The notes under the pieces: model-generated
The model's input: the letters and a program-made list of their open reading frames with translations, nothing else
Databases searched by the model: none
Told to the model about the DNA's origin: nothing
Assembly: GCA_015222115.1 (NCBI GenBank)
Contig: JADFUO010000322.1
Coordinates: 1-14,224, forward strand
Reading direction: 5' to 3'
Length of the DNA: 14,224 bases
Source of the DNA: Bacteroidota bacterium
Lineage (GTDB): Bacteria; Bacteroidota; Bacteroidia; Bacteroidales; JADFUO01
Part shown: piece by piece, positions 14,153-14,224 of the stretch
How the letters are laid out: each line of letters begins with the position of its first letter
Numbering within the stretch: position 1 is the first letter of the stretch
Translations under genes and position numbers: made by a program

Positions 14153-14224
14153 GATAATTTTATTTTAGATGATTTAAGTGCAATTATACTAAAAAATTAT
14201 TTTATATAAAAGAATTAATTGCAT

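Noticed and set aside
1..14224. CRISPR arrays, tRNA or rRNA genes, phage genes, defence genes
   Set aside because: No regularly spaced repeats, cloverleaf structures or such protein families were seen on either strand.

Overview
The window is AT-rich DNA from a Bacteroidota bacterium (class Bacteroidia; order not resolved). The grounds are: a PorP/SprF-family protein beside a GldJ-like lipoprotein, both Bacteroidota-specific type IX secretion/gliding components; several matches to the Bacteroidota promoter -7 element TAnnTTTG; and best-fit family forms of AnmK, TonB and NhaD that are usual in that phylum. All major genes look intact. I see no rRNA, tRNA, CRISPR array, phage module or transposase.

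Layout. (1) 107-2738, plus strand: porP/sprF-like outer-membrane protein and a GldJ-like lipoprotein with a non-catalytic formylglycine-enzyme fold, ending at a strong hairpin terminator. (2) 2847-5220, plus strand: murF and anmK, one peptidoglycan precursor-synthesis gene and one recycling gene, 13 nt apart. A hairpin shared by both strands closes this unit against the next. (3) 8327 down to 5333, minus strand: an ECF sigma factor, its zinc-binding membrane anti-sigma factor, a membrane-anchored CnrX/Spy-like sensor, a secreted LTxxQ (Spy/CpxP) protein, then, after a terminator that overlaps a new promoter, a DUF4405 membrane protein. This looks like an envelope- or metal-stress regulon. (4) 9870-8410, minus strand: NhaD sodium/proton antiporter, with a perfect palindrome over its predicted promoter. 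(5) 10047-12359, plus strand: an exbB-exbD-tonB energy-transduction operon, interrupted between exbD and tonB by a MITE-like inverted-repeat element of about 265 bp. (6) 14152-12380, minus strand: SppA, a long-form membrane protease, convergent with tonB.

Most genes serve the cell envelope: secretion, wall synthesis and recycling, stress sensing, ion homeostasis, TonB energisation and membrane proteolysis. I do not see a clearly new multi-gene system. The two places most worth a second look are the inverted-repeat element that abuts an ATG-less tonB start, and the sigma/anti-sigma/two-Spy/DUF4405 cassette. Several genes have a TTG-initiated upstream extension that I rejected in favour of an internal ATG (anmK, anti-sigma, sigma, nhaD); tonB is the one gene where no useful ATG exists.
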